Positions 7,810 to 16,736 are shown, numbered from the stretch's first letter. The stretch: 64,000 nt of DNA from Natrinema zhouii (GCF_013456555.2 NZ_CP059154.1:2232001-2296000); one strand, 5' to 3'. The notes: generated from the sequence alone by a model not told the origin. A program made the numbers and translations.

Positions 7810-8853
7810 ACATGATAAGTCCACCGAATTTTGGGCTAATCTACTCATAGTTCGATACGACTCCGTCGCCAGGTATCATTTCGTATACCACGATATGGTT
7901 TGTTATTTAAGTATCCTCTCCGATGTCTCGTAAGGGGACGATCGAGAGCATACTCTCTGCACGCCAATTCACCCTCACAACGGATTTCGAGGAGCGGATA
8001 CCGCGTGGTACCTAGGTACGTACCGATTCGCGAGACTCGTTCCGAACCCGTCGAACGACTCGGTGTGTGAACGGCCTGCTTTTCGGAACGATGGAACCGG
8101 ACGACTCACGATGGCACCACTCGAGCGCAGCGACTCCAGTACCGGCGTCTCGCAAAGCGGCCAGATCGACGCCATCGAACACCACGATTTCGAGGCCATC
8201 ACCGAGAGACGATCGGCCCGGATACAGCCGCGAAACCCGCTGCCGGCCGCGATACCGTCGCGTCTGCTTTCGGATCGAGGGACGACCAGGACGTCGACGT
8301 TCTACACGGATCCGGCTACTTGTCTCGTAGCCGAACTGCGGCGGCAGACGTCGATCGGTTGCTCTGGGTCGCCTTGCGCGCTATCTGTGGTTGTCGAGCC
8401 TGGGCGAACGGAAACGTAGCGCGTGACCGAGGGCGAACCCGTCCCGACGAGGACGGCAAAGGCACATTTCCATGGTGAACGACGCGGTCACGTTCGTCGA
8501 CGAACTCGAGAACGGCGATGCAATCCACACGCAGCTCGGAATCGGCTATCCGCTGAGTCCAGTATCGATCACTGTTGCCGAGCGCGAGACGCAATTTCGA
8601 TATCGCTGTCGGAGACGGAGTAATCCAATCGTGAGTGCCTCCGACTCGGGATTCCCGCTCGTTTTCGCCGGTCTGATTGCGTCTCGCGCCTTCGACCGAT
8701 GGATCCCTCGAGCGGGCGATTTCGACTCACAAACTGTATAATGATATATTGAATACCGGCCAGCCCGCTGCCGTCAGCCAGCAGCACAGCGTTTATGCTG
8801 GGCAACGAGCTATTGGTGGTAGCGACCCCGCTACCCTGCCCCTGGTACCCTCT
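7810..8853. other. 1.0-kb region without a convincing gene
   Basis: Between the iron box and the PHP gene no frame has the composition or domain content expected of a real gene. The part at 7810-7990 is unusually AT-rich, with several TATA-like runs. Between 8063 and 8741 open frames exist, but coding-like stretches jump between frames: a DVDRLLWVALRAICGC segment near 8350 ends at a stop, and another frame is open at 8472-8741. This could be a decayed gene. Another AT-rich promoter-like patch (8735-8760) precedes the PHP gene. Confidence 0.5.
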
Positions 8854-9609
8854 ATGACCACCCAGATTCCGTTCGCGATCGACTTTCACGTCCACTCCGA
8901 CGACTCCTACGACGGACACGAACCGATTGAACTCATCCTCGAGCACGCCGCAGATATCGGACTCGACGGCGTGGTCATCACCGACCACGACGAGATCGAC
9001 GAATCGCGGCGAGCCGCCGATCTCGCGCCCGACTACGGCCTGATCGGCATTCCCGGTGTCGAGGTTTCGACCCAACACGGCCACCTGCTGGCGATCGGCG
9101 TCGAGAAACGGCCCGATCCCGGCCAACCATTCATGGACACCGTCGCGCGAGTCCGCGAGCTGGGCGGAGTGGCGATCGTTCCTCATCCGTTCCAACGCAG
9201 CCGCCACGGCGTCCGGAAACGGTACATAGACGACGCCGACGCGATCGAAACCTACAACTCGATGGTCTTTACGGGCTACCGCAACCGGCGGGCCCGAACC
9301 TTCGCCAGCCGCCGGGACTATCCCCAGATCGGTTCCAGTGACGCCCACTACCTCCCCAACGTGGGCAAAGCCTTCACCGAGGTTATCGTCACACCCGACG
9401 TGGCGACCCCGACGAAAGCCGATATCGACGGCGACGAGCTCATCGACGCCATCCTCGAGGGCCGAACCCAGATCCGCGGCAAGCGAACGCCGATCCGCAA
9501 GAGCGCCGTCCAGTACGGGAAGGGTGCGGTGCGCAAGACGGCGTACATGTTCACTTCGCGCGCGCCGCTGTTGCCGACGGTGCCGGCCTCGATGGACAGA
9601 TCGACCTAG
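8854..9609 (+). CDS. PHP domain metal-dependent phosphoesterase
   Basis: Protein of 251 residues of the PHP family. Seen: the metal-binding DFHVHSDDSYDGH (10-22), ITDHDEID, HPFQRSRHG and SSDAHYLPN, which supply the His and Asp ligands of a trinuclear metal site. Related haloarchaeal proteins are annotated as PHP or PHP-associated-domain proteins; the substrate could be a nucleotide, nucleic acid or sugar phosphate. The ATG at 8854 is chosen because it lies 10 residues before the first motif; the upstream in-frame extension is not protein-like. A second, distinct PHP gene lies at 26434. Confidence 0.88.
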   Translation: MTTQIPFAIDFHVHSDDSYDGHEPIELILEHAADIGLDGVVITDHDEIDESRRAADLAPDYGLIGIPGVEVSTQHGHLLAIGVEKRPDPGQPFMDTVARVRELGGVAIVPHPFQRSRHGVRKRYIDDADAIETYNSMVFTGYRNRRARTFASRRDYPQIGSSDAHYLPNVGKAFTEVIVTPDVATPTKADIDGDELIDAILEGRTQIRGKRTPIRKSAVQYGKGAVRKTAYMFTSRAPLLPTVPASMDRST

Positions 9610-9761
9610 TAACGGACGCGGGATAGACCGGCTGATTTCGTCGATTTCGACGCTTTTCGGAGACGGGGGCTAACTCACTAGTTCGATCGAACGGACTCCC
9701 TGAGCGTCCTGCTATCGTGGCAATAGGGAATCGCCACGCCCTCCCCAACCGATTTCTACTC

Positions 9762-9927
9762 ACGGCGGCGGAGCCGCCGTCTGTTCACGGGCTTTCTGCC
9801 CGTTCACATGGTATGCGAGACCTCCGGTCTCGCACTATTCGTATGGTTCGCGGAACCGAAGGTTCCGCGCTAACGCTCGCTCATGCTTCCCTCGCTCATC
9901 CACCGGAAGACGCGTATGCGTCTTCCG
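9762..9927. repeat. Array of five short perfect hairpins
   Basis: Five consecutive perfect inverted repeats with 3-5-nt loops lie in 166 bp: ACGGCGGC 9762-9769/9773-9780; ACGGGC 9787-9792/9798-9803; GCGAGACC 9815-9822/9826-9833; CGCGGAACC 9849-9857/9861-9869; GGAAGACGC 9905-9913/9918-9926. Stems differ in sequence but share their design. They sit in the 439-bp spacer between the PHP gene and the convergent recJ-like gene, where no real gene is seen. Termination, RNA structure or repeat expansion are possible roles. Confidence 0.85.
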
Positions 9928-10048
9928 AGCCGTTCGCTCACGATGTTCGCGAAGACCTCGCACGATTTCGTGCCGCGGTTCATTGGCATTCACCGCGGCC
10001 CAGCGCGCGCCACCGCGTGCCAACTCTTTCCTCTCGAGAAAGCGGCCG

Positions 10049-11653
10049 TTAGGAGAGCTGTTCGCCGACGATCTCGTCGGCGCGTTCGACGAACGTTTCC
10101 TCCTCGCCTTTCGGGACCGTCGCCCCCGCCGCGACGTCGTGGCCGCCGCCGTCGCCGCCGACGGCTCGAGAAGCCTCGCCCATCACGGCCGAGAGATCGA
10201 GCCCCTGCCGGACGAGCGAGTGGGTGCCCCGCGAGGAGACCTTGACTTCGTCGTCGTTTTTGTCTGCAAAGGCGATAATCGGCTTCGAACGGCTGATTCC
10301 CGCGTTTCCCATCGCCATTCCCGCGACGATGCCGACGATGGTCTCGCGGATTTCGTCGCTCGCGTGGAACCACTGAACGTGTTCCTCCTGGGTCGCCCCC
10401 TCGCGAGTGACGAGATCGATCCCGTTCGAGAGGTTGCGTCGATGCTCGCGCAGGAGCTGTCGGGCGCGCTCGAGTGCACCGTCCCGATCACCGAGACAGA
10501 CGCCCAGCCCCACGTCGGCGCGCTCGTAGCGGGCAGTCGCATTGAGGAGCGTCGAGAACTCGCTGGCGTCCCGGAGCTCGGTGCCGACGGGCTCCTCGCT
10601 GAGGACGTAGGCCGTGCTCACGAGCTGGTCGATTTTTTTCGTGGGGACGCCGCTCGAGACGGCCCGCTGGACGAGCGCGCTGGCGACGGTCCGTTTCTCC
10701 TCGTTCGTGAGCCCGGCCCAGCGCCGCCAGTCGCCGTCGCGTTTCAACTCGAGGTCGAGGCCGTCGAGAAACCGCAACGCGCCGTTCGCGTCGTTCGAGA
10801 TGCCCGGGATGTGGACGTCGGTGGCGTACTCGAGCAGTTTGGGGAGCGGCCGGGTCTGTTTGCCGTACAGTGCGAGGTCCTTGCCGGTCTCGAGGACGCC
10901 GGCCGCGACGCCTTCCGCGACGATGCCCTCGTTCGCGCCGTGGAGTTCGCCGCCGGCGGCCTGCATGTCGCCGACGGCGCCGACGACCGCGAGGGCTGCG
11001 AGATCGCAGTTGTCGGCGCGGGCGTTCGCGGCTCCCGACGCGGTGACGGTGCTGCCGTCGGAGCGCGGCTCCGACGTAGATCGCGGTCCGTCGGACCGCT
11101 CACCGCCGTCAGAGCTTAGCTCTGACGAGGTTCGCCTCGTTTGACTCGACTCACCACCGCCGGTTTGCTTCCCACCGTCGGCCGCAACCGACGGATCCGG
11201 ATCGTGGTCCGAAACGTCCGCCAACGCCCGCGCGAGAACGTAACTCGCGCCGGCACCGGAGAGTTCAGAGGAGCCGTTGATCCCGAACAGCAGCGGATTG
11301 AGGTGGTACTCAGTTTCCCGGTCGGCGGGCTGGTGGTGATCCGCGATTACCGGGGTGAAGTCGCCCGCGTCCTCGTGGTCGCCGATGATATCGAGCTGGC
11401 CGCTCCCGAAGTCAGTGAACAGAACGGTGTCGTAGTCGGTCGCCGCGATGTCGGCGACCGCGTCCTCGTCGAGTTGTTTCTCGAAGACCGTCTCGAACGG
11501 GATCGCCGCCCGCTCGAGGGCTTGCGCGGCGATCGCCGCGCTGGTGAGTCCGTCGGCGTCGATGTGCGAGGCGAGCAGTACTCGGTCGGCCTCGCACAGC
11601 CGCTCGGCGCACGCTACCGCACGATCCTCGAGTTCGGGAACCGGCCCTGCCAT
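10049..11653 (-). CDS. RecJ-like DHH-family single-strand exonuclease
   Basis: Archaeal RecJ/GAN-type DHH phosphoesterase, 534 residues, probably a Mn-dependent exonuclease in replication or repair. Seen: motif I SHIDADGLTS (29-38), DHH motif IADHHQP (Asp105-His106-His107), the inter-motif NGSSELSGAG, and DHHA1 motif GGGHDVAAGA near 497-506. An acidic, Ser-rich disordered insert (about 148-212) separates the two halves. Residues 172-200 of it are encoded by a run of four perfect DNA hairpins (11056-11140), the same architecture as the intergenic array 120 bp beyond the gene's 3' end. The start at 11653 is the only sensible one. Confidence 0.9.
   Translation of the reverse strand: MAGPVPELEDRAVACAERLCEADRVLLASHIDADGLTSAAIAAQALERAAIPFETVFEKQLDEDAVADIAATDYDTVLFTDFGSGQLDIIGDHEDAGDFTPVIADHHQPADRETEYHLNPLLFGINGSSELSGAGASYVLARALADVSDHDPDPSVAADGGKQTGGGESSQTRRTSSELSSDGGERSDGPRSTSEPRSDGSTVTASGAANARADNCDLAALAVVGAVGDMQAAGGELHGANEGIVAEGVAAGVLETGKDLALYGKQTRPLPKLLEYATDVHIPGISNDANGALRFLDGLDLELKRDGDWRRWAGLTNEEKRTVASALVQRAVSSGVPTKKIDQLVSTAYVLSEEPVGTELRDASEFSTLLNATARYERADVGLGVCLGDRDGALERARQLLREHRRNLSNGIDLVTREGATQEEHVQWFHASDEIRETIVGIVAGMAMGNAGISRSKPIIAFADKNDDEVKVSSRGTHSLVRQGLDLSAVMGEASRAVGGDGGGHDVAAGATVPKGEEETFVERADEIVGEQLS
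11056..11140. repeat. Four hairpins inside the recJ-like coding sequence
   Basis: Perfect inverted repeats follow one another in frame: CGTCGGAGC 11056-11064/11068-11076; GCGGTCC 11083-11089/11093-11099; CGTCAGAGC 11107-11115/11119-11127; ACGAGG 11125-11130/11135-11140. Loops are 3-4 nt. They encode only the low-complexity insert, not conserved domain residues, so they look like an inserted or expanded repeat tolerated in frame. Confidence 0.85.
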
Positions 11654-11725
11654 CGAAGAATGGTGGGGCGGCTTCGCCCATAAACCCGCGGATCGTCCCG
11701 CTCGCCCGACCGGGAACGAAACGGC

Positions 11726-12832
11726 TTACAGCGAGACCACGAGACCGTCGCCATCCCGTTCGTACGTCGTCTCGAACGGAGCTGACCGAGCGCGCATCGT
11801 CTCCCGGAGCCAGGCCGCCTCGTCCTCGTCGGCGCGAGAGACGCCGTCGTCGATCGCGATGGGGACGAGCCGTATCTCCTCGAGACGCCCGTCCTCGAGC
11901 GTGACTTCGAAGAGATAGCTTCGGTCGTTACCCAGGTCGCCTTTGATCCCGAAATCGTCGACGAAGTTGCCGGTGTCGTGGAGGACGACCCCGTCGCCGT
12001 ACTGCTCGATCGCCTGAACGACGTGGGCGCTGTGGCCGTGAACGAGGTCCACGCCCCGATCGACGAGCCAGTGGCCGAAATCGACGAGCAGTTTGCTTGG
12101 ACGTTCGACCCAGTTCGGCCCCCAGTGGACCGATGCGACGAGCAGATCCGGATCGTGTGCTCGCGCGCGCTCGATTGCGTCTCCGACGACCCGCTTGGTG
12201 TCGGAATCAGTCGGATCTGGCTTGATATGGGCTATTCCGGGCCGGTCGTCGGTCGCGCTGTAGCCGACGTAGCGATCCGCAACGGAGACGACGGCGACGT
12301 CGACCGCGCCGACGGAAAACGTGGCCGGCTCGCGGGCCGCCGCCGGCGACTCACCGGCACCCGCGACGTCGATGTCCGCCGCCTCGAGCGCGTCGATCGT
12401 GTCGGTCAGCGCCACCGCTCCGTAATCCATCGCGTGATTGTTCGCCAGCGACGCGAATCGGACGTTTGCAGCGCTGAGTGCAGGCACGGCCCACTCGGGA
12501 TCGCCCCGGAAGTGGTACGTTCGGCCGGGAAACGGTTCGCCGCGCGTCGACAGACAGCACTCGAGGTTACAGCAGACGCCGTCGAGGGACTCGAGCCGGG
12601 GCCGGAGATCGCCCCAGACGGACGCGGGATCGACGTCGTCTCGCCCGTAGTGCCCGTTGAGGCTCCGTCCGAGCATCGTGTCGCCGGCGAACCCGATCGT
12701 CGTTTCGGTGTGCTCGCGATCGTCGGACGAATCGAGATCATCGGGTGAGACCGGATCGGCTTCGGGTGCGGTGCAGCTGCCGACTGCCACCGTTCCCGCG
12801 GTCGCGAGGAACGCTCGGCGATGTCGACTCAT
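11726..12832 (-). CDS. CapA-family lipoprotein (poly-gamma-glutamate capsule type)
   Basis: Protein of 368 residues. The N-terminus has twin arginines (RHRRAFLATAG) and a lipobox-like VGSC (Cys near 20), so export by Tat and lipid anchoring at the outer face of the membrane are likely. The CapA metallophosphatase-like domain follows: IGFAGDTMLGR (46-56), SLANNHAMDYG, VASVHWGPNW and VHGHSAHVVQ. Relatives take part in poly-gamma-glutamate or other envelope polymer metabolism, but no capB/capC partner lies nearby, so the role here is unknown. It lies 72 bp upstream of the recJ-like gene on the same strand. Confidence 0.87.
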   Translation of the reverse strand: MSRHRRAFLATAGTVAVGSCTAPEADPVSPDDLDSSDDREHTETTIGFAGDTMLGRSLNGHYGRDDVDPASVWGDLRPRLESLDGVCCNLECCLSTRGEPFPGRTYHFRGDPEWAVPALSAANVRFASLANNHAMDYGAVALTDTIDALEAADIDVAGAGESPAAAREPATFSVGAVDVAVVSVADRYVGYSATDDRPGIAHIKPDPTDSDTKRVVGDAIERARAHDPDLLVASVHWGPNWVERPSKLLVDFGHWLVDRGVDLVHGHSAHVVQAIEQYGDGVVLHDTGNFVDDFGIKGDLGNDRSYLFEVTLEDGRLEEIRLVPIAIDDGVSRADEDEAAWLRETMRARSAPFETTYERDGDGLVVSL

Positions 12833-12856
12833 CGATTCGGTGGCTGCGTGTCTGCT

Positions 12857-12924
12857 CTCGGCTGTAAGTCAGAGTGGTGGATTCGCCGAAGTCTCGGCGA
12901 ATCCCACAACCAGTTACAGCCGAG
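12857..12924. repeat. Nested double inverted repeat (68 bp)
   Basis: Two perfect 11-bp inverted repeats are nested: outer CTCGGCTGTAA 12857-12867 with its complement 12914-12924, inner GGATTCGCCGA 12879-12889 with its complement 12894-12904 around a 4-nt loop. The unit lies between hemD (stop 13075) and the CapA-like gene (start 12832), both on the minus strand. It could be the hemD terminator, a structured leader for the CapA-like gene, or a small mobile palindrome. Confidence 0.8.
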
Positions 12925-13074
12925 GGTATCTGCGGCCTTTCCGGGGCCCAGGCGCGCGAACGATTGACTCCACTGAACTCGTCTCATAGATCTATTGTCA
13001 GGTAGGCTGATTAAAACAGTTGCCCTTATTGGAGCGGTTACCAGCCGTCAGTGGACACCACCGTGCGGCGGCCC

Positions 13075-13818
13075 TTATTCTTCACGAACCGGTGTCGCTG
13101 TGACCGTCTCGTGTGCGAGCGCGTCGAACGTCGCCTCGTTGGGGACCACGTCGACCTCGATCCCCTGCTCCTCGGCGGTTTCCGCCGTCGGTTCGCCGAT
13201 GACACCCACGGTGGCGTCCGCGAGTCCCGTAACTGCCGCCTCGCGGATGCCCTTCTCCGCGGCAGCTGCGAGGAAGTGCTCGACGGTCAACGACGAGGTG
13301 AAGCAGACGGCATCGAGTTCGCCCTCGGCGGCCAGCTTAGCCGACTCGCCGCTACCGCCGGGCCGAACTAACTGATAAAGAATCGTTTCGTGGACGTACG
13401 CGCCCGCGTCCTCGAACCCCTCGAGCAACACTGGGCTGCCGTGATCGCTGCGGGCGACCTCGACGCGCGCGCCGTCGATCTCCCCCTCGAGTCTCGCAAC
13501 GAGGCCGCTCGAGGTGAACTCCTCGGGAACGATATCGACCGCGTAGCCTTCCGCTCGGAGCGCGTCCGCCGTCGCGGGGCCGATCGCACAGACGGTCGCA
13601 TCGCCGGGAGCCCACCCCGCTTCGGAGACGAGTTCGGCCCCGGTCTTGCTCGTGAGAATCACGTATTCGGCGTCGGTTCGCGGCGTCGCGTCGGTCGGTT
13701 CGACGGCCAGCATCGGATCCGCGACCGGCTCGGCGCCGAGCTCCGCGAGCAGGGCGACGGCTCGCTCGAGGCGATCGTCGTCGGGCCGGAAAACGGCCAC
13801 TGTGGGTGCGTCACTCAT
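13075..13818 (-). CDS. hemD: uroporphyrinogen-III synthase
   Basis: Cyclises hydroxymethylbilane to uroporphyrinogen III with ring D inversion. Protein of 247 residues with the loose HemD pattern: FRPDDDRLERAVALLAELGAEP, VILTSKTGAELV, CAIGPATADALR, FTSSLTVEHFL and VIGEPTAETA. The start at 13818 follows the sumT stop by 4 nt; an ATG at 13833 overlapping sumT is possible. It is the last gene of the hemC-sumT-hemD operon and therefore supplies the substrate of the preceding gene's product. Confidence 0.9.
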   Translation of the reverse strand: MSDAPTVAVFRPDDDRLERAVALLAELGAEPVADPMLAVEPTDATPRTDAEYVILTSKTGAELVSEAGWAPGDATVCAIGPATADALRAEGYAVDIVPEEFTSSGLVARLEGEIDGARVEVARSDHGSPVLLEGFEDAGAYVHETILYQLVRPGGSGESAKLAAEGELDAVCFTSSLTVEHFLAAAAEKGIREAAVTGLADATVGVIGEPTAETAEEQGIEVDVVPNEATFDALAHETVTATPVREE

Positions 13819-13822
13819 CGGC

Positions 13823-14635
13823 TCATTCCCCACTCTGGGCCGTCTCGTCGACGGTCGCGCCGTAATCGTTTTGCAGAAAGTCGACGACCGACTCGCGGGT
13901 CCCCGCCACGTCGCCGATCACCGTCACCGCGGGCGGCGAGATGTCCGCCTCGTCGCGAGCGTCGACGATGGTCTCGAGGGTGCCCGTCGCGACCCGCTGG
14001 CCGGGCCAGGTACCCCGCTCGACGAGCGCGACCGGCGTTTCGGCGGCCATCCCGGCCTCGAGCAGCGCCGTGGTGTAGTCCGGAAGCCGGCCGACGCCCA
14101 TCAGGACGACGATGGTGCCACCGGTCGCGGCTAACGCCTCCCAGTCGACCGCCGACTCCTCCTTGGTCGGGTCCTCGTGGCCCGTGACGAAGCTCACTGA
14201 GGAGGCGTGGTCGCGGTGCGTCACGGGGATGCCAGCCACCGCCGGCGCGGCGATCGCCGAGGTGACCGCGGGCACGACCTCGAAGGGCACCTCGTGGGCC
14301 GCGAGATACTCCGCCTCCTCGCCGCCGCGGCCGAAGACGAACGAGTCGCCGCCCTTGAGCCGGACGACGGACTTGCCCTCGCGGGCGAGTTCGACCAGTC
14401 GCTCGTTGATTTCGGACTGGGGTGTGCGCTCGCCGCCGGCGCGCTTGCCGACGTCTTCGCGGCGGTCCTCGGGAAGCGTCTCGATGATCTCCGGGCCGGG
14501 AAGCTTGTCGTGGAGGATGACGTCGCTCGCCTCGAGCAGGCGTTTCGCCTTGACGGTCAGCAGTTCGGGGTCGCCGGGGCCGCTGCCGACGAGGTAGACG
14601 GTGCCGGGGTCGGCGTCGATATCGGTTCCTGACAT
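13823..14635 (-). CDS. cobA: uroporphyrinogen-III C-methyltransferase
   Basis: SAM-dependent double methylation of uroporphyrinogen III to precorrin-2, the branch point to sirohaem, cobalamin and the archaeal sirohaem-dependent haem route. Protein of 270 residues with family signatures: YLVGSGPGDPELLTVKA near the start, VRLKGGDSFVFGRGGEE, AVTSAIAAPAVAGIPVTHR and the late PVALVERGTWPGQ. It is a stand-alone SUMT without CysG dehydrogenase fusion. It starts 14 nt after hemC and is followed by hemD, so the operon takes hydroxymethylbilane through to precorrin-2. Confidence 0.95.
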   Translation of the reverse strand: MSGTDIDADPGTVYLVGSGPGDPELLTVKAKRLLEASDVILHDKLPGPEIIETLPEDRREDVGKRAGGERTPQSEINERLVELAREGKSVVRLKGGDSFVFGRGGEEAEYLAAHEVPFEVVPAVTSAIAAPAVAGIPVTHRDHASSVSFVTGHEDPTKEESAVDWEALAATGGTIVVLMGVGRLPDYTTALLEAGMAAETPVALVERGTWPGQRVATGTLETIVDARDEADISPPAVTVIGDVAGTRESVVDFLQNDYGATVDETAQSGE

Positions 14636-14649
14636 TCGATACGTCCTCG

Positions 14650-15789
14650 CTATTTCCCCGCGGGCTTATCTTCCTCGGAGACGCCGTCCGCGTCGCCGTC
14701 GCTCTCCTCGCGGGCCTCCTCGATCAGTTCGGCTGCACCGCGGTCCGCGAGGTCTCGCGCGAACTCGCGGGCGGCGTCGGCGTGGCTCTCGATCGGGAGG
14801 TCCCTGCTGGCGGCCACCGAGCTCTCGCCGTCGCGGTCGAAGACACTCACGGTCGCGTGGACGTACTCGCCCTGCACGACCGCGTAGATGCCGACCGGGG
14901 CGATACAGCCCCCGCCGAGTTCCGCCAGAATCGTTCGTTCGACGGTCGTCTCGACGCGGCTCCGCGGGAAATCGATCGCGCTCTGGATCTCGTGGGCCGT
15001 CTCGTCGTCCCGTGCGGTCACCGCGAGCGCTCCCTGCCCCGGCGCGGGAACGAACGTCCCCGTCGGCAGCTCCTGATAGTCGACGTAGTGGGCGAGCCCG
15101 CTGCGCTCGAGGCCCGCCTCTGCGAGGACGATCGCGTCGTACGCCGTCTCGACCTCGCGGCCGAGCGCGCCCTTCTCGAGCTCCGAGAGGTCGTCGAACC
15201 ACTCGTCGGTGGTGCGGTCGTACTCGGGTTCGAAGTCGTCGTTACCGGTATTCCCCTTCCGCTCCTTGTCCGCTTCCGACCGCTCTTGATGTTCTTCCTG
15301 GAGCGCGGGCGCGAGCAGTTTCTCGAGTCGCGTGTCGACGTTCCCCCGCAGGGGCTCGACCGTGATGTCGTCGCGTTCCGAGAGGAGCTGGGCGCGCCGG
15401 CGGAGGCTCGAGGTGCCGACGGTCGCGCCCGAGGGAAGCTCCGCGAGCGTCGCCCCGTTGGGCGTGACGAGTGCGTCGCCCGGCCGTCCTCGCTCGGGAA
15501 CCGCGGCGGTCACGAGTTCGTCGGGCTGTTCGGTCGGCATGTCCTTCATCGAGTGGATCGCGCCGTCGACGTCGCCCTCGAGGACGCGCTCGTCGAGTTC
15601 GCGGACGAACGCGCCGGTCTTCCCGAGTCGGTGGATCAGCTCGTCCGTGATCTGGTCTCCCGTCGTCTCCACGGTGACGAGTTCGACCTCGTACCGCCGT
15701 TCCTCTAGGGCCTCCGTCACCAGCGAGGCCTGTCGCCGGGCGAGTGTGGACCCCCTCGTCGCCAGTCGTAGCGTCCCGCGCGTTCTCAT
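14650..15789 (-). CDS. hemC: hydroxymethylbilane synthase (porphobilinogen deaminase)
   Basis: Joins four porphobilinogens into hydroxymethylbilane. Seen: LRLATRGSTLARRQA near the start, IHSMKDMPTEQP, VGTSSLRRRAQL, RGNVDTRLEKL and GGGCIAPVG, whose Cys holds the dipyrromethane cofactor. The protein is 379 residues, long because of an acidic insert after RLEKLLAPALQ (with DFEPEYDRTTDEWFDDL), a haloarchaeal feature by recall, and an acidic tail. The ATG at 15789 is preferred; an upstream in-frame ATG (15861) adds non-conserved residues. First gene of the hemC-sumT-hemD operon, divergent from the truncated haemoglobin gene. Confidence 0.95.
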   Translation of the reverse strand: MRTRGTLRLATRGSTLARRQASLVTEALEERRYEVELVTVETTGDQITDELIHRLGKTGAFVRELDERVLEGDVDGAIHSMKDMPTEQPDELVTAAVPERGRPGDALVTPNGATLAELPSGATVGTSSLRRRAQLLSERDDITVEPLRGNVDTRLEKLLAPALQEEHQERSEADKERKGNTGNDDFEPEYDRTTDEWFDDLSELEKGALGREVETAYDAIVLAEAGLERSGLAHYVDYQELPTGTFVPAPGQGALAVTARDDETAHEIQSAIDFPRSRVETTVERTILAELGGGCIAPVGIYAVVQGEYVHATVSVFDRDGESSVAASRDLPIESHADAAREFARDLADRGAAELIEEAREESDGDADGVSEEDKPAGK

Positions 15790-15975
15790 AGGAGTCAGTC
15801 GGTGCCTCGAGTTGAAAAGCGCACGCTTGTCCGATGCGAGAGCAGCGTGAGCCGTCGACACTGAGGGGCGTTGTCACGAACAGCGTTACACGGCGAGCCA
15901 GGCCGAATCCGACGCGAAACTCCGACTGTGTGGGTATCTCACGCAAGATTTTTGCGACACACGTTCGGCATGCTG

Positions 15976-15984
15976 TTTATATTA
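15976..15984 (+). promoter_or_regulatory. TATA box of the truncated haemoglobin gene
   Basis: TTTATATTA lies 25 nt before the ATG at 16009, the spacing of a leaderless haloarchaeal transcript. A small nested palindrome (GTGTG 15928-15932/15958-15962 around CGCAA 15942-15946/15952-15956) sits just upstream and could be an operator. Confidence 0.65.
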
Positions 15985-16008
15985 TGCGGGGCGAATAGAT
16001 CCGATCGG

Positions 16009-16374
16009 ATGACAAAGACCCTCTACGAGCGACTCGGTGGCGAAGGCGCGATCGCGGCCGTCGTCGACGAGTTCTACGACCGCGTCATGGCTGACGAACA
16101 GGTCGCCGGCTACTTCGACGACGTCGACATGCAGAAACAGCGCGCCCATCAGGCCCAGTTCATCAGTTCGGTCACCGGCGGTCCGGTCGAGTACTCGGGC
16201 GGGGAGATGGAAACCGTCCACGCGGACATGGGCATCACCCCGTCGGAGTTTCGGGCGATCGCGACCCACCTCGACGACGCGCTCGCCGAATTCGACGCCG
16301 GCGAGGACGACCGTGAGGCGGTGCTCGAGGAGATCGCGAGCTACCAGGGCGCGATCGTCACGGCCGCGGACTGA
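16009..16374 (+). CDS. group 1 truncated haemoglobin
   Basis: Small haem protein of 121 residues for O2 or NO chemistry. Seen: TLYERLGGEGAIAAVVDEFYDRV with Tyr23 at the B10-like place, YFDDVDM (CD1-region Phe36), the E-helix QKQRAHQAQFISSVTGGP and proximal His71 in METVHADMGI. The order fits class N (trHbN), usually linked to NO dioxygenation. The start is set by the 25-nt TATA spacing; an upstream open extension is not globin-like. It is divergent from hemC, so haem synthesis and a haem protein share a promoter region. Confidence 0.93.
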   Translation: MTKTLYERLGGEGAIAAVVDEFYDRVMADEQVAGYFDDVDMQKQRAHQAQFISSVTGGPVEYSGGEMETVHADMGITPSEFRAIATHLDDALAEFDAGEDDREAVLEEIASYQGAIVTAAD

Positions 16375-16568
16375 GCCTGCCGACGGATCGGTCCGTGACG
16401 GCGAGCGATGCGCCGTTCCTTCTCCTGTCTCGATTGGGAGGTAGCGGGTGTACGACGGCTACGAGTTTTGGCCCCCTAATCGCTGTCGCGAATCCGTTCG
16501 CCCTTTTTTCCAGATCGTAGGAATTCACGGGCCGTTTGAGGGGGCTTTCGACTCGAGTTGTGGCCGTC

Positions 16569-16736
16569 ATGCAGGTATTCAGAAAGCAACTCGCTACGTC
16601 CCTCGCGACGATTTTCGTCGTAAATCTCGTCGTCATGGGCGGCGGAGCGTGGCTGTCCTACGCGAACGAACCGGAGATTTCGGATACGATCGTCGGGCCG
16701 GACGGCGAGACGGTCGCGACGAGCGACGACGTCTGA
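16569..16736 (+). CDS. small single-span membrane protein, 55 aa
   Basis: A 55-residue protein starting MQVFRKQLATSLATIF, with one hydrophobic segment (about 10-30), then a short acidic tail (NEPEISDTIVGPDGETV). Basic residues before the span suggest the N-terminus inside and the tail outside. I do not recognise a named family. It lies between the truncated haemoglobin and the sensor kinase genes on the same strand. The ATG at 16569 is chosen because earlier in-frame starts add residues unlike a membrane protein. Confidence 0.6.
   Translation: MQVFRKQLATSLATIFVVNLVVMGGGAWLSYANEPEISDTIVGPDGETVATSDDV

Noticed and set aside
9717..10052. A 111-codon plus-strand frame in the hairpin array
   Set aside because: It merely translates the palindromes, has no domain-like features and runs into the recJ-like gene antisense.
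9983..11119. A 378-codon frame antisense to the recJ-like gene
   Set aside because: It is the mirror of a gene with intact DHH and DHHA1 motifs; its own translation lacks motifs.
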